From the NCBI RefSeq assembly GCF_002754475.1, contig NZ_PEFL01000003.1:186001-250000 (forward strand): a stretch of DNA of 64,000 nucleotides, written 5' to 3'. Origin of the DNA: Comamonas sp. 26 (lineage in GTDB: Bacteria > Pseudomonadota > Gammaproteobacteria > Burkholderiales > Burkholderiaceae_C). The position numbers and the translations under genes are program-made. Within the stretch, counting starts at the first letter, position 1. Each line of letters starts with the position of its first letter. This document shows positions 55,725-64,000 of this stretch, piece after piece. The notes beneath the pieces are model-generated. The model searched no databases. It was not told where the DNA came from and saw nothing but the letters and a program-made list of their open reading frames with translations.

Positions 55725-56283
55725 CCTGTGCCTCCAATTGTTCTAGTATCACCAGTGCTTGTGCGTCATCGCTGAGCAGAGGCATTGTGACCAGCCCCTT
55801 CCACATGAACGTATCCCGTTGATGTGAGAACAGGCCGTACCAGTACATGGTGTCCTGCACGACATATCGTGCATCCTTTGCCAAGTCTACGAAGTACGCA
55901 TCGCAAGAGTACGCCTCTTTCACTGCTGCTGTATCAAATAGCGCAATGTGCTCACCCAGAAAAGCGGCGGCTTCTTGAGCAGGAACCGGAAGATGTGAAA
56001 AAGTGACCAAGTCGATGTCGCTTGGAGGCCTGCTACGAGTGCGCTCGCAATCCTCCAAAAAGCTGCCGTCGATGATTTGAAAACCAGTCACGATAGCAAT
56101 AGACCGCAGGGCCTGCCGGAAATCCAATAGCCCTCGCAAGATGCGTCTTCGCTCCGGCGAATAGCCGAACTGGACAACCATCTCGCTCATGGACGCCTTA
56201 TAGGGAGACGCCTTCTGACGCTCGTCAGGGCCATCCCCAAGGAAAGGGGGCAGCACTCCAGACGCGTTGAACGATGGCAACAC
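55708..56283 (-). CDS. DUF6932-like nucleotidyltransferase
   Basis: 191 residues from GTG at 56283, which has GGAGAG upstream; the open frame to 56370 adds unrelated basic sequence. The family start LPSFNASGVLPPFLGDGP and YKASMSEMVVQFGYSPERRRILRGLLDF are followed by the nucleotidyltransferase signature: Gly73-Ser74 in IDGSFLED and Asp89/Asp91 in RPPSDIDLVTF. DUF6932 proteins are uncharacterised MNT-like enzymes. With its overlapped partner it may be a two-gene accessory system. Confidence 0.75.
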   Translation of the reverse strand: MLPSFNASGVLPPFLGDGPDERQKASPYKASMSEMVVQFGYSPERRRILRGLLDFRQALRSIAIVTGFQIIDGSFLEDCERTRSRPPSDIDLVTFSHLPVPAQEAAAFLGEHIALFDTAAVKEAYSCDAYFVDLAKDARYVVQDTMYWYGLFSHQRDTFMWKGLVTMPLLSDDAQALVILEQLEAQDAQAA

Positions 56284-56532
56284 GTGTCTCTCCGTTCTCG
56301 TTTTGTTGGGCCGAGCCCAATGATGCCATGTAAACAAATGATTCAGATGTCGTGCTCGAGCCCTAGCCATTCAGGGGTGCCGCATCGAATGGGAATGCGT
56401 CGGAGTTGCCAGTGCCTTAAGCATGGCCTGGACCTTGTGTATGGAAACCCAAAACCACCCTCGCAAACCCGTCCTGCGCGAGCTGACCAGCTCAGTACCG
56501 CTTTCTAGGTCGTAAAGGATGGCGTAGGCCAA
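56284..56532. other. Intergenic region downstream of the recombinase operon
   Basis: About 250 bases between the coiled-coil gene and the DUF6932 pair. No gene, hairpin or repeat noticed. Confidence 0.4.
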
Positions 56533-56943
56533 CTACTTCCTGCTAATGGGAGGCAATGGCTGATTGAGAAAGTTGGCATCCAACCCACGCGTATTCGCGT
56601 TGTATGCCCACCGGACGAACTGTTCAAGCAGCCTCGTGTTCTCAAGCTCAAGCCGCTTATTTTCGGCCTCTAGTCTGTCCGCTCTTTGCCATGCGAGCTC
56701 CAATTCAGGGCTGGAGGCCACCTTTGGACTGCGAGGCTTCTCTGAAGAAAGTGTCTTTTTACGCAGAGTGAAGGCATCCCGAATACGAACGTGTTTGTGC
56801 AACGCCTGGCGCGTGTAACGAACGAAGAGATGCTTCTCAATCGAATCAATGAGGGCATCCCACGTCAAACCGCCTGACCAACCGTCCAATATGCCGACAA
56901 TCCTTGCGATGTCCTCATCATCAAGATTCTTTGCTCGGCTCAT
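56533..56943 (-). CDS. Small coiled-coil protein of the recombinase module (TnpC-like)
   Basis: 136 residues. Residues 1-60 hold a helical domain (DDEDIARIVGILDGWSGGLTWDALIDSIEKHLFVRYTRQALHKHVRIRDAF) that looks like a DNA-binding winged helix. Residues 80-115 are heptad-like (RADRLEAENKRLELENTRLLEQFVRW). Tn554-type elements carry a comparable small third gene (TnpC) that aids and orients transposition. Overlaps the 3' end of the upstream recombinase gene by four bases; last gene of the operon. Confidence 0.75.
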   Translation of the reverse strand: MSRAKNLDDEDIARIVGILDGWSGGLTWDALIDSIEKHLFVRYTRQALHKHVRIRDAFTLRKKTLSSEKPRSPKVASSPELELAWQRADRLEAENKRLELENTRLLEQFVRWAYNANTRGLDANFLNQPLPPISRK

Positions 56944-58685
56944 TCAGTAGCTCCTTCTTCAACAACAATCCATTTCAGCAAGCGGTGCTCGTCGGACTTT
57001 TTTTCAAGGGCTGCGCGGGCTTTCACTGCATGCTGAAGTCGAGATGCTTGCTCAACGTGCGTGAGGCGAATAAGGGCACCCTCCGGAACCCGCGGGTTGT
57101 CCAAGATGGCGATAAGCTCTGACAGGCGAGAGTGGGTCAACGTCTGGTGCTGAACCCAGCGCGACGCACCATACTCCCCGTCGGCATCAGCTTCTTTCGC
57201 AGCTTCCAGCAGACTCGCTGTTTCCTCATGCGCTGCCCTTGCGTTGGCTTCGCCGACCTTGTCCCCCTTGATACACACCTGCTCGTTGCAGTTGTTGCAA
57301 TCCTGATGGAGTGGACATGGGGACATGACGAAGTCGTGGACACAAATACCGAAATCCGTTGTGTGAGCCGCCTTAATTCCTAGCTTCTTGAACTCTGACC
57401 TCGGAACGAGGCTGATGCGAACCTGAGGGACCAAATCGGTCGATGAGCTTTCCTCAACTTCTCTCTTAAGCTCAACAATACGGGCCTGGACGTCACGGTC
57501 GGAGACATGGTTGTATGCCTCGTTTTGGCGAATGTCTTTACGACCGGACCACTTCGCAATGTCCAACTCACTCAAGCCTCCAGCTTGAGCGAGTGTGTTC
57601 AAGTAGTGCCGGAACTGGTGCGTCCGAATACCCTTGCACCACTGCCCTGGTGACGTCCGACTAACAGGCTCAGCGAAAAGGACTTCTCCTAGTTCCTCCA
57701 TGAACAAGTCTTTCCCTCGTAGGTGCTCTAGGTGCGAAGGCAGGTACATCGCGCTCGGATTGTCCTCGTACCAACGAGCCACCTGCCGGGCTTCGGAGGA
57801 AGTGCCCTGCAACCTTCTAATCGCCTCCTGAACCACTGAACTCATTGATGGCACAACCCATTTGACCATCGGGTCTGCACCTTTCGATGGCCAGAAACGT
57901 AGCCCATACGCTTCAGGCGCTTCCTGCCGGGAGCTATGCACCTCACATCCTGTCTGGAGCCTCAGCACTTCATTCACGCGGTCCGGGGCCGAGCACATGA
58001 TTGCGGCCACAGATGCCACAACAACGTCCGGGGTTTCAGATGCAGCACGGAATGCTCGAGCCAGCGCGTCAAGAGCGAAGGGGGAAGGGAGCATTTCCTG
58101 CCGGCGAGCTTCAAACTCTTCACCAACTCGCCCAGCCGTCTGCACCGGGCGCTCAATCGGGTTTACCCAACGCAATGGGACAGAAGCCAACCGGTTGTTG
58201 TCTATGAATGACGCCAACATTTCTAGCTGCTGCCCAGTCCGATAAGCAGTGTCCTTACCGTAATGAACAGTTATGAGCTGAGCTGCGCGATTGAGCACCT
58301 GGCCATGAACGAGAGTGACGTCATTCGAACCATATTCAGCCAATGCAGCACCTAAGGCCCGGGTTGCAGCAAGCCGAGAACCTATGGATTTTGTTGGACA
58401 AAAGGCATGTTGATAGCGGAAGTAGGACTTTGCGAAAGCGGCATAGGGCTCAGCCATAGGTGTCGGCTCGCTGTCATCGGCAGACTCCCACGTGCTGAAG
58501 ACTGCACGCAGTGCCCCATTTTTGCCTTTGAGCTTTATGTGGTTCGTCACATCCCACTTCATCTCGTCGAACGGGAGGTCAGCCCCTAAAGCTGTCAATT
58601 CGTCACGACACATGGCAACGAACGCCACCAGATTTTTCTCAGCACTGAGTTCGCGACGTGGCTTGAATAGAACCAAGTTAGACAT
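56940..58685 (-). CDS. Tyrosine recombinase 3 of the trio
   Basis: 581 residues. Catalytic pattern: Arg in SAPDRVNEVLRLQTG, His-x2-Arg in RTHQFRHYLNTLA, then KWSGRKDIRQNEAYNHV with the nucleophilic Tyr. A Cys/His cluster after it (CPLHQDCNNCNEQVC) probably binds zinc. The long N-terminal half is a SAM-like core-binding region without further recognisable motifs. Overlaps recombinase 2 by eight bases and the coiled-coil gene by four. Confidence 0.87.
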   Translation of the reverse strand: MSNLVLFKPRRELSAEKNLVAFVAMCRDELTALGADLPFDEMKWDVTNHIKLKGKNGALRAVFSTWESADDSEPTPMAEPYAAFAKSYFRYQHAFCPTKSIGSRLAATRALGAALAEYGSNDVTLVHGQVLNRAAQLITVHYGKDTAYRTGQQLEMLASFIDNNRLASVPLRWVNPIERPVQTAGRVGEEFEARRQEMLPSPFALDALARAFRAASETPDVVVASVAAIMCSAPDRVNEVLRLQTGCEVHSSRQEAPEAYGLRFWPSKGADPMVKWVVPSMSSVVQEAIRRLQGTSSEARQVARWYEDNPSAMYLPSHLEHLRGKDLFMEELGEVLFAEPVSRTSPGQWCKGIRTHQFRHYLNTLAQAGGLSELDIAKWSGRKDIRQNEAYNHVSDRDVQARIVELKREVEESSSTDLVPQVRISLVPRSEFKKLGIKAAHTTDFGICVHDFVMSPCPLHQDCNNCNEQVCIKGDKVGEANARAAHEETASLLEAAKEADADGEYGASRWVQHQTLTHSRLSELIAILDNPRVPEGALIRLTHVEQASRLQHAVKARAALEKKSDEHRLLKWIVVEEGATE

Positions 58686-60252
58686 CCTTGGTCTCCTCGC
58701 TGGCTTCTACAGGGAGCAACTTTGTCTCTTCACTTGCCTTAACAGCGGGATTTTTTTTCTCCTCGCAAAGCCGAATCACTGCGGCAACGGCAAAGATAGT
58801 CCGGTCATTGATAGACGCAATTCGCTTGTCTGTGGTTTGAAGCTGCCTGTCACGGTTTTCAAGAAGGTGTGCCAAGACGCCTTCGTGTGGCCCATCAACC
58901 CATGCTTCGAAGCTTGAGCACGTGTAGCAAGCAATGGGAGCATTGAAACCACAGAAACCGTGTTTCCCACAGTCCCCCATAGGTGCACCGCTGCGGTCGA
59001 CACGCAAGTCGATAATGCGATTTGAGGTGTCAACGCCCAACCCATCCACCAATTTCCCAGCAAACGCCTGGGCCAAAGGCGCAATTCCCATTGCAATTAC
59101 TCGGTCGATTCGGTCGATGATTGCTGGAGAGCTGGCTGTATACACCTGAACATTCTGGGTATCACTGTGGTCAAGGAGGGCTGCGATTTCGAGCTCGCTG
59201 TAGCCTTCCTCTGCCGCCCGCGTCCCTGTCGTTCTTCGGAAGCGTGTTGGAGTAATGCTCATCACCTCTCCCGTACGCTCTGAGACGACCGACAGCCCCT
59301 CAAGCACGGTGGTGATAGTCTTTCCAATATCCAGCGCAGTCCGGTGAAATTCGAATCCGTTAGTACCACCCGCCGAGCGCTTTGTCGGAAACAAAGGTGC
59401 CTGCATCGGGTCCACCAAACGGCCCTCAAATTGCTTGCATACACCTTCAGCATAAGCTACAAGAATTTCGCCAAACTGCTCAAGGAGAGAGCGCTCTTTC
59501 AGTTCTGCACGGGCGTTCTTAGTGCGTTTCTTGGCGCGAGGCATGTGTATCGAGTACTTAAGTACCCCCTCAGCATTTCTCTTAACCCGTACATCGCAGA
59601 CCTTTAGGGCTGCGTATTGCTGATTTCGCTGACCCAGCAAAATGTACAACCAAGCCAAGACGTAGTCTTCTTCAGACACTGACCCGCAGGCATAGGCTTG
59701 GTTCAACGCGGCGTGAAGGCCCTCCATCTCGTTGGTTGTGAATGGACCATCTATGGGGTCCCAGGTCAGCACAGCTATACCTTTTCGATTTCCCTTAAGT
59801 CGCAGCTGCTTCAGCAGTAAATCCACGCCCTCATCAACACCGGGATAACCCAGCTGAATCCATTTCCTCAGAAATCCGGCGAGAGTTCCGAGATACCAAC
59901 CTGTCGACTCGTCAAGGCCCGCACGGTAATTGAGTAGGCTCACATCACTGATACTTGAGAGCTGACTCGGCGTCATACGAATGAAGTGCTGGAATCGCTG
60001 AAAAAGATTCCTCATATGAGCGGATGAATTGTTCTCGGCGTACCAAGACAGCACTCTTTTCGCACTCTCACGTAACTCATCTGAAATGTTCGTCAGCTGA
60101 CTAAAGTTCAGACTCACGTCTGTCACGTCATCACGAAATGCCCAGATATCAGCACTGGCGTCAAACTCAATACCAGACTTGGTGCGCACCGGTCCTAGCG
60201 TACTCAAAGGACGGGCGGGGAGATTCTCAGTGGTAGGCAAGTCTTTTTTCAT
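58678..60252 (-). CDS. Tyrosine recombinase 2 of the trio
   Basis: 524 residues. Catalytic Arg in LLGQRNQQYAAL, TRFRRTTGTRAAEEG (box II, with Thr-Arg in place of His at the first position), and LLDHSDTQNVQVYT with Tyr. Cysteines in GDCGKHGFCGFNAPIACYTCSSFEAW form a zinc-like cluster, as in TnpB of Tn554. Overlaps recombinase 1 by one base (stop/start TGATG-type junction) and recombinase 3 by eight. Confidence 0.87.
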   Translation of the reverse strand: MKKDLPTTENLPARPLSTLGPVRTKSGIEFDASADIWAFRDDVTDVSLNFSQLTNISDELRESAKRVLSWYAENNSSAHMRNLFQRFQHFIRMTPSQLSSISDVSLLNYRAGLDESTGWYLGTLAGFLRKWIQLGYPGVDEGVDLLLKQLRLKGNRKGIAVLTWDPIDGPFTTNEMEGLHAALNQAYACGSVSEEDYVLAWLYILLGQRNQQYAALKVCDVRVKRNAEGVLKYSIHMPRAKKRTKNARAELKERSLLEQFGEILVAYAEGVCKQFEGRLVDPMQAPLFPTKRSAGGTNGFEFHRTALDIGKTITTVLEGLSVVSERTGEVMSITPTRFRRTTGTRAAEEGYSELEIAALLDHSDTQNVQVYTASSPAIIDRIDRVIAMGIAPLAQAFAGKLVDGLGVDTSNRIIDLRVDRSGAPMGDCGKHGFCGFNAPIACYTCSSFEAWVDGPHEGVLAHLLENRDRQLQTTDKRIASINDRTIFAVAAVIRLCEEKKNPAVKASEETKLLPVEASEETKDV

Positions 60253-61553
60253 CAGTTTTTCTTATCTGTGGGCTTGAACGATTTGGCTTGCAGCGCTAGT
60301 GAGGCTTCATTGCTCTTTCGTTCGATATGCCTCTTCGTATAGTGACCGGCCATCCTCGATTGAGGGGACCAACCCATCGCCTGGCGCCGCATCCTTTCCT
60401 CATCCTCTGATGACACACCCTTTGTGTCCATTAGCTCGGAGAAATCGTCGTTCCAGGTGTGACGCAGCACATGAGGCGAAAGGTCATTAGTTAGTCCAGG
60501 CACCTTCGTCCGTAGCTCTCTGAAAAGCTTGTTGAGGGCCGGCTTTGACAGTGCTGCACCTGTACCGTTGGCCACAAAAAGGTAAGGATGGCGTCGCGCG
60601 CCCTTGATGCTCGAACGCGAACCCTTTTTATCCTTGCTCTTCCCAATGATGTAATCACGCGTAAGGTCCATTAACCCAGGACTAAGGGCTAAGAGCCTGC
60701 TTCTTGTCTTAACCAGTGGAGCGTTCCCGCGCTCATCCTCCGGGTTATCTGGTCGGCGGGTGATGACAACTTCTCCTTTGCGGAGATTGACGTCATCGAC
60801 ATAGACCCCCAGAAGTTCACCATTCCGAATACCAAGCAGAAGCAGCCACATGAAAATGAGCTGATTCCTAAGGCGAACATGCCTGCCCTTCCAAGGGTTT
60901 TCTGGGCTATCAGGGTTTATGACCTCTAGTATTCGGGCGCGCACCTCAGCACTGACACCTTGTCGGCCACCGGCGTCATGGTCGCGACCAGGGATGCGTG
61001 CATTCAGTTGGCCTACCACAGTCTCAGTCGCTACATTCAAAGCACGGAAGTGCTCGTGACCAACATCAAGCTTCAAGCGTCTGCCTGCGCTTAGCCATTC
61101 AATGTACTTGCGGATATATATGAGTCGAGTGGCCTTCGTTTCAGACTCGACTCGCTTTGAAGCTCTAGCTGAGGTGCGCATACGCGCTCTTTCAAGCGAA
61201 ACAACACGAGACGCTGCCTGCGACTTTTTTTTGTTTCCTAGGAGTGCGTCAAGCTCTTCTTGCTTCAGCCCTGCCAAATTCACAAGCTCATCTACTTCAC
61301 TCAACGAGAGAAGCTTTCCTTGCTCTAGGCGCTGATTCAGGTCGATACCCAAGTAACGAAAAACCTGCAGGCCGACCATCACGGCTCTAGCCGCATGCGC
61401 AATCGTGTTGGTCGCCAAACTGGTAGAGCGCAGCGCCGTCAGGATGAACAGCGTCACATCCCAGACTGGCACTCCAGTTTCTTCGCTTAGTAGCAGCGGA
61501 AGCCGCTCACCAGACTCCAAACGTATCGTTCTGACTTGATAGCCTACTGACAT
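60252..61553 (-). CDS. Tyrosine recombinase 1 of the trio
   Basis: 433 residues. Arg in LLGIRNGELLGVYVDDV, HVLRHTW (His-x2-Arg), MGWSPQSRMAGHYTKRH (His, Tyr). A complete catalytic set (Arg, His, Arg, His, Tyr). N-terminal SAM-like domain before. The ATG at 61553 overlaps a TGTAAACATG motif of the right element end, so the gene's expression may be controlled by recombinase binding there. First gene of the four-gene operon. Confidence 0.88.
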   Translation of the reverse strand: MSVGYQVRTIRLESGERLPLLLSEETGVPVWDVTLFILTALRSTSLATNTIAHAARAVMVGLQVFRYLGIDLNQRLEQGKLLSLSEVDELVNLAGLKQEELDALLGNKKKSQAASRVVSLERARMRTSARASKRVESETKATRLIYIRKYIEWLSAGRRLKLDVGHEHFRALNVATETVVGQLNARIPGRDHDAGGRQGVSAEVRARILEVINPDSPENPWKGRHVRLRNQLIFMWLLLLGIRNGELLGVYVDDVNLRKGEVVITRRPDNPEDERGNAPLVKTRSRLLALSPGLMDLTRDYIIGKSKDKKGSRSSIKGARRHPYLFVANGTGAALSKPALNKLFRELRTKVPGLTNDLSPHVLRHTWNDDFSELMDTKGVSSEDEERMRRQAMGWSPQSRMAGHYTKRHIERKSNEASLALQAKSFKPTDKKN

Positions 61554-61617
61554 GTTTACATTTCCTCAAAGGTAGTCGATAAGTACACACTATCGGCCTT
61601 CGAAAAAAATGTTAACA
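61553..61617. repeat. Right-end recombination-site motifs
   Basis: TGTTTACAT (61553-61561), TCGGCCTTC (61593-61601) and ATGTTAACA (61609-61617), the inverted counterparts of the left-end motifs. A further TTGTTTACAA lies at 61654-61663 beyond the ssb terminator. Spacing of the inner pair differs (31 bases right, 24 left), so the ends are similar, not identical. Confidence 0.6.
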
Positions 61618-61623
61618 AAGAAA

Positions 61624-61660
61624 AAGGCCCGTAGATTCGTCATCTCGGGCCTCTTGTTTA
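61624..61660 (-). terminator. ssb terminator
   Basis: On the minus strand AGGCCCG / CGGGCCT with 14-base loop followed by TTTTTCTTT. It lies about 20 bases after the ssb stop and directly abuts the element-end motif ATGTTAACA. Confidence 0.85.
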
Positions 61661-61680
61661 CAAATCAGGAAAGGTAGGCT

Positions 61681-62244
61681 CTAGAACGGGATATCGTCAT
61701 CCATGTCGTCAAAACCCGACGCTGCGCGCTGGGGAGGAGGGGCCATGGGAGCGGGCGCTGAGCGCTGCTGCATGGGTGCCGGTGCGGGGCGTTGCTGCTG
61801 CATGGGAGCTGGGGCAGGGGCCGCGCGACGTGGAGCTTCGTAGCTGCTTTCGCCATAGCCGTCGTCATTGCCGTAGCCGCCTTGACCTTGTGGCTGACCA
61901 CCGCCTTGGCGGCTGCTCAGCATTTGCATGGTGTCAGCGCGGATTTCTGTGGCATAGCGCTCTTGGCCAGTGGCCTGATCGGTCCACTTGCGGGTACGCA
62001 GGCTGCCTTCTACATAGACTTGGCTGCCCTTGCGCAGGTATTGACCGGCGATTTCAGCCAGGCGGCCATTGAAGGTCACGCGGTGCCATTCTGTGGCTTC
62101 GCGGTTTTCGCCGGTGTTCTTGTCGCGCCAGCGGTCTGTCGTGGCGATGGTAACGTTGGCCACTTGGTCGCCGCTGGGAAAGCTGCGCATTTCAGGATCG
62201 CGACCCAGATTACCTACGATGATGACTTTATTGACGGATGCCAT
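61681..62244 (-). CDS. ssb: Single-stranded DNA-binding protein
   Basis: 187 residues. OB fold at the N-terminus ([74 protein letters not shown]). A Gly/Gln-rich then Pro/Ala/Met-rich linker (about 110-175) follows, and the acidic tip DDMDDDIPF binds replication and repair partners. A core gene flanking the island; start ATG at 62244 is family-typical. Confidence 0.97.
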   Translation of the reverse strand: MASVNKVIIVGNLGRDPEMRSFPSGDQVANVTIATTDRWRDKNTGENREATEWHRVTFNGRLAEIAGQYLRKGSQVYVEGSLRTRKWTDQATGQERYATEIRADTMQMLSSRQGGGQPQGQGGYGNDDGYGESSYEAPRRAAPAPAPMQQQRPAPAPMQQRSAPAPMAPPPQRAASGFDDMDDDIPF

Positions 62245-62257
62245 AAATTTGCCTTTT

Positions 62258-62296
62258 CAAAAAGTGGCTCGGGCGATTGATGATGAGTCCCGAGCC
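62258..62296 (-). terminator. Terminator of the MFS gene
   Basis: GGCTCGGG / CCCGAGCC stem with a 15-base loop, then ACTTTTTG on the minus strand, about 70 bases after the MFS stop and just before the ssb start. Confidence 0.75.
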
Positions 62297-62365
62297 AATG
62301 GAGTGCGCATTTTGCCCCAAGCGGGGTATGCCGAGCACGGGATTACCCTATGCCCGTCACGCCTG

Positions 62366-63610
62366 TCAGCCATGGCGGCCCACAGGGCGCAGCGGAAGGC
62401 TGATCACCAGCCACAGCAACGTGAGCACGGCCGTCATGACAAACAGCCCCGGCACACCCGCCCACTTGGCCACTGCACCGCCAATAGCGCCGCCAGCGAA
62501 CAAGCCCAGCGACTGCAGCGTGTTGTAAGCCCCCAGAGCTGCACCGCGCAGCGGCGCAGGCGCCATACGTGACACCAGGCTGGGCTGGGTCGCCTCCAGC
62601 GCGTTAAAGCCACAGAAGAACAGAAACATCAGCAGCGCCATGCACCAGATGGTGGGGATGGTGCCACTGGCGGCCAGCATGCCCAGCCCAATTTGTACCA
62701 GTAGTACCAGACCGATGGCACCCAGCAAAGCCTTGCGCAGTTTGCCCTTGCGCTCCATGGAGAACAGCATGCCCATGGCCACAAAAGACAGCAGCACCGC
62801 CGGCAGATAGATATGCCAGTGCTGCTCTTTAACCAGCCCTGACTGCACCAGCATGGCGGGCACGGCCACCCACATGGACATCTGCACGGTGTGCAGGATG
62901 AACACACCAAAGTTCAGGCGCAGCAGGTCACGGTGGCCTAGCAAGTCGCTGAACTTGCCCTTTGGCGCATTGGCATGCTGCTCAGGCTCAGGCGGCACCA
63001 CCCACAGCACCACGGCAACACCGGCCATGGCCAGTGCGCAAGTCAGGCCAAAAATGCCCGACAGGCCAATCCATGCATTCAGCAGCGGGGCCAGCACCAG
63101 CGCCAGCGCAAACATCAGCCCGATGCTTCCGCCCACCACGGCCATAGCCTTGGTGCGCACACCGTCGCGCGTCAGATCGGCCAGCAGCGCCGTGACGGCA
63201 GCCGACACGGCACCTGCGCCCTGAATGGCACGACCGACCATCAGCCCGGTCAGCGAATCGGCCATGGCAGCCATCAAGCTGCCCGCCGCAAACACCAGCA
63301 GGCCGGCCACGATGACGCGCTTGCGGCCAAAGCGGTCTGACGCCAGGCCAATAGGCAGCTGGAACAGGGCCTGCGTCAGCCCATACAGGCCCATGGCCAA
63401 GCCGATCATGGCCGGGTCATCGCCGCCGGGGTATTTACGCGCTTCCAGCATGAAGACGGGCAGAACCAGAAACAGGCCCAGCATGCGCAACGCAAAGATC
63501 AGCGCCAGCGCGCCGCTTGAGCGACGCTCCAGAGAAGTCATGGTGGTAGAGGATTTTTCCGCGCCCTGCGTGCCCGCACTAGGGGATGTATTGATTTTGT
63601 TCACGCTCAA
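62366..63610 (-). CDS. MFS transporter, YajR-like
   Basis: 414 residues, about 12 transmembrane helices. The motif-A loop IGLASDRFGRKRVIVAG follows helix 2. The GFNALEATQPSLVSRMAPAPLRGAALGAYNTLQSLGLF segment in helix 10-11 is typical of YajR-type exporters. Unlike E. coli YajR it lacks the C-terminal ferredoxin-like domain. Start TTG at 63610 is uncertain; GTG at 63604 or ATG at 63541 (MTSLERRSSG) are possible. It lies between ssb and uvrA, an arrangement I recall from Comamonadaceae. Substrate unknown. Confidence 0.87.
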   Translation of the reverse strand: MSVNKINTSPSAGTQGAEKSSTTMTSLERRSSGALALIFALRMLGLFLVLPVFMLEARKYPGGDDPAMIGLAMGLYGLTQALFQLPIGLASDRFGRKRVIVAGLLVFAAGSLMAAMADSLTGLMVGRAIQGAGAVSAAVTALLADLTRDGVRTKAMAVVGGSIGLMFALALVLAPLLNAWIGLSGIFGLTCALAMAGVAVVLWVVPPEPEQHANAPKGKFSDLLGHRDLLRLNFGVFILHTVQMSMWVAVPAMLVQSGLVKEQHWHIYLPAVLLSFVAMGMLFSMERKGKLRKALLGAIGLVLLVQIGLGMLAASGTIPTIWCMALLMFLFFCGFNALEATQPSLVSRMAPAPLRGAALGAYNTLQSLGLFAGGAIGGAVAKWAGVPGLFVMTAVLTLLWLVISLPLRPVGRHG

Positions 63611-63767
63611 ATTTTGCCAAGAGTCGGAGTCTTATGCCCACGTTAACTAAATCACTGCTGAGCAAAAGAGAAGAAATAGAACTGTAGATTGTCCGTGAAC
63701 CTGAATCCTCTAGTCACGAGCAGGCCCGTCTGACTATCATGGAGAGTTTTCCCCGCCTGGAGCGCCC

Positions 63768-64000
63768 GTGTCCCTGAAGCCTGATTCGTCCCCTGCTCAC
63801 AAGACCGTCGAAACCGACGACAGCCTGTACCTGGGCCGCTCGCTCGCGCAGACACGTATCGCCATTCGCGGCGCACGCACGCACAACCTCAAGAACATTG
63901 ACCTCGACATTCCCCGCAACCAGTTGGTGGTGATCACGGGTCTGTCGGGTTCGGGCAAGTCTAGTCTGGCCTTTGATACCTTGTATGCAGAAGGCCAGCG
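63768..64000 (+). CDS. uvrA: Excinuclease ABC subunit A, 5' part
   Basis: The first 77 codons before the window ends. GTG start at 63768 with GGAG five bases upstream. After a variable N-terminus, [49 protein letters not shown] is the first Walker A region of UvrA. UvrA recognises DNA damage with UvrB in nucleotide excision repair. Divergent from the MFS gene. Confidence 0.95.
   Translation, partial: MSLKPDSSPAHKTVETDDSLYLGRSLAQTRIAIRGARTHNLKNIDLDIPRNQLVVITGLSGSGKSSLAFDTLYAEGQ

Larger units (their letters stand above)
23236..61617. mobile_element. Island of about 38 kb with three-recombinase module
   Basis: Delimited by similar short motifs in inverted orientation. Left, + strand: TGTAAACAT (23236), GAAGGCCGA (23263), ATGTAAACA (23296). 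Right, - strand: TGTTAACAT (61617), GAAGGCCGA (61601), ATGTAAACA (61561). The right end carries a four-gene recombinase operon. Cargo (Gabija-like pair, catabolic block, defence-like genes) is accessory in character, and the flanks are core genes. Exact ends and any target duplication were not determined; the last 50 bases at the right could be element or ssb terminator. Confidence 0.7.

Overview
The window looks like chromosome of a Comamonadaceae betaproteobacterium, most likely Comamonas or a close relative. This rests on GC-rich core genes with burkholderialean features (a DUF3717/DUF1289 protein, a Bug-type binding protein, a yybP-ykoY-led terC), on the run of conserved genes, and on a short AGCTG-TAGCGC repeat that I recall from this family. 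No rRNA, tRNA or CRISPR array was seen.

Core left part (1-23.2 kb): the 5' part of mltA (cut by the window edge), a small membrane protein, an OmpA-type lipoprotein, a minus-strand operon (yhdP, a nitrilase-family amidase, a DctS/FixL-like sensor kinase and a FixJ-like regulator), glnE, a glutathione transferase gene, purB, yaeQ, a manganese-type riboswitch followed by a terC gene broken by a one-base frameshift, a small membrane protein, an M48 protease, moaC, a type IV pilin with its TfpX/TfpZ accessory gene and a sigma-54 promoter, and an FHA protein.

Island (about 23.2-61.6 kb): about 38 kb between the FHA gene and ssb. Its ends carry short matching motifs in inverted orientation (TGTWAACAT, GAAGGCCGA, ATGTAAACA). 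The right end carries an overlapping operon of three tyrosine recombinases plus a small coiled-coil protein, as in Tn554-like or recombinase-in-trio elements. Cargo falls into three blocks. (1) A Gabija-like pair (OLD nuclease plus UvrD-like helicase) beside a divergent PD-(D/E)XK protein. (2) An aromatic or methoxy-compound catabolic block (29.5-46.8 kb): MarR regulator, feruloyl-CoA-synthetase-like ligase, LigM/DesA-like tetrahydrofolate O-demethylase, PurU and FolD for the released C1 unit, Bug protein, porin, alpha/beta hydrolase, GntR regulator, complete Liv-type ABC transporter, and a VanA/VanB-like Rieske oxygenase with reductase. (3) An accessory, defence-like block (47-56.3 kb): a decayed antitoxin, a Fic-fold protein with a degenerate motif, a DUF7662-NucS fusion, three tandem HAD 'Swiss-army-knife'-type phosphatase genes divergent from an XRE regulator across a cluster of TATATAG repeats, a DUF4365 protein, and a DUF6932 nucleotidyltransferase with an unknown partner.

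Core right part (61.6-64 kb): ssb, a YajR-like MFS transporter and the first codons of uvrA.

Inferred logic: the element brings uptake (porin, Liv transporter), activation (CoA ligase) and two demethylation chemistries under two local regulators, together with defence genes. The best candidates for undescribed biology are the HAD triplet with its operator array, the 496-residue nuclease next to Gabija, and the DUF6932 pair.
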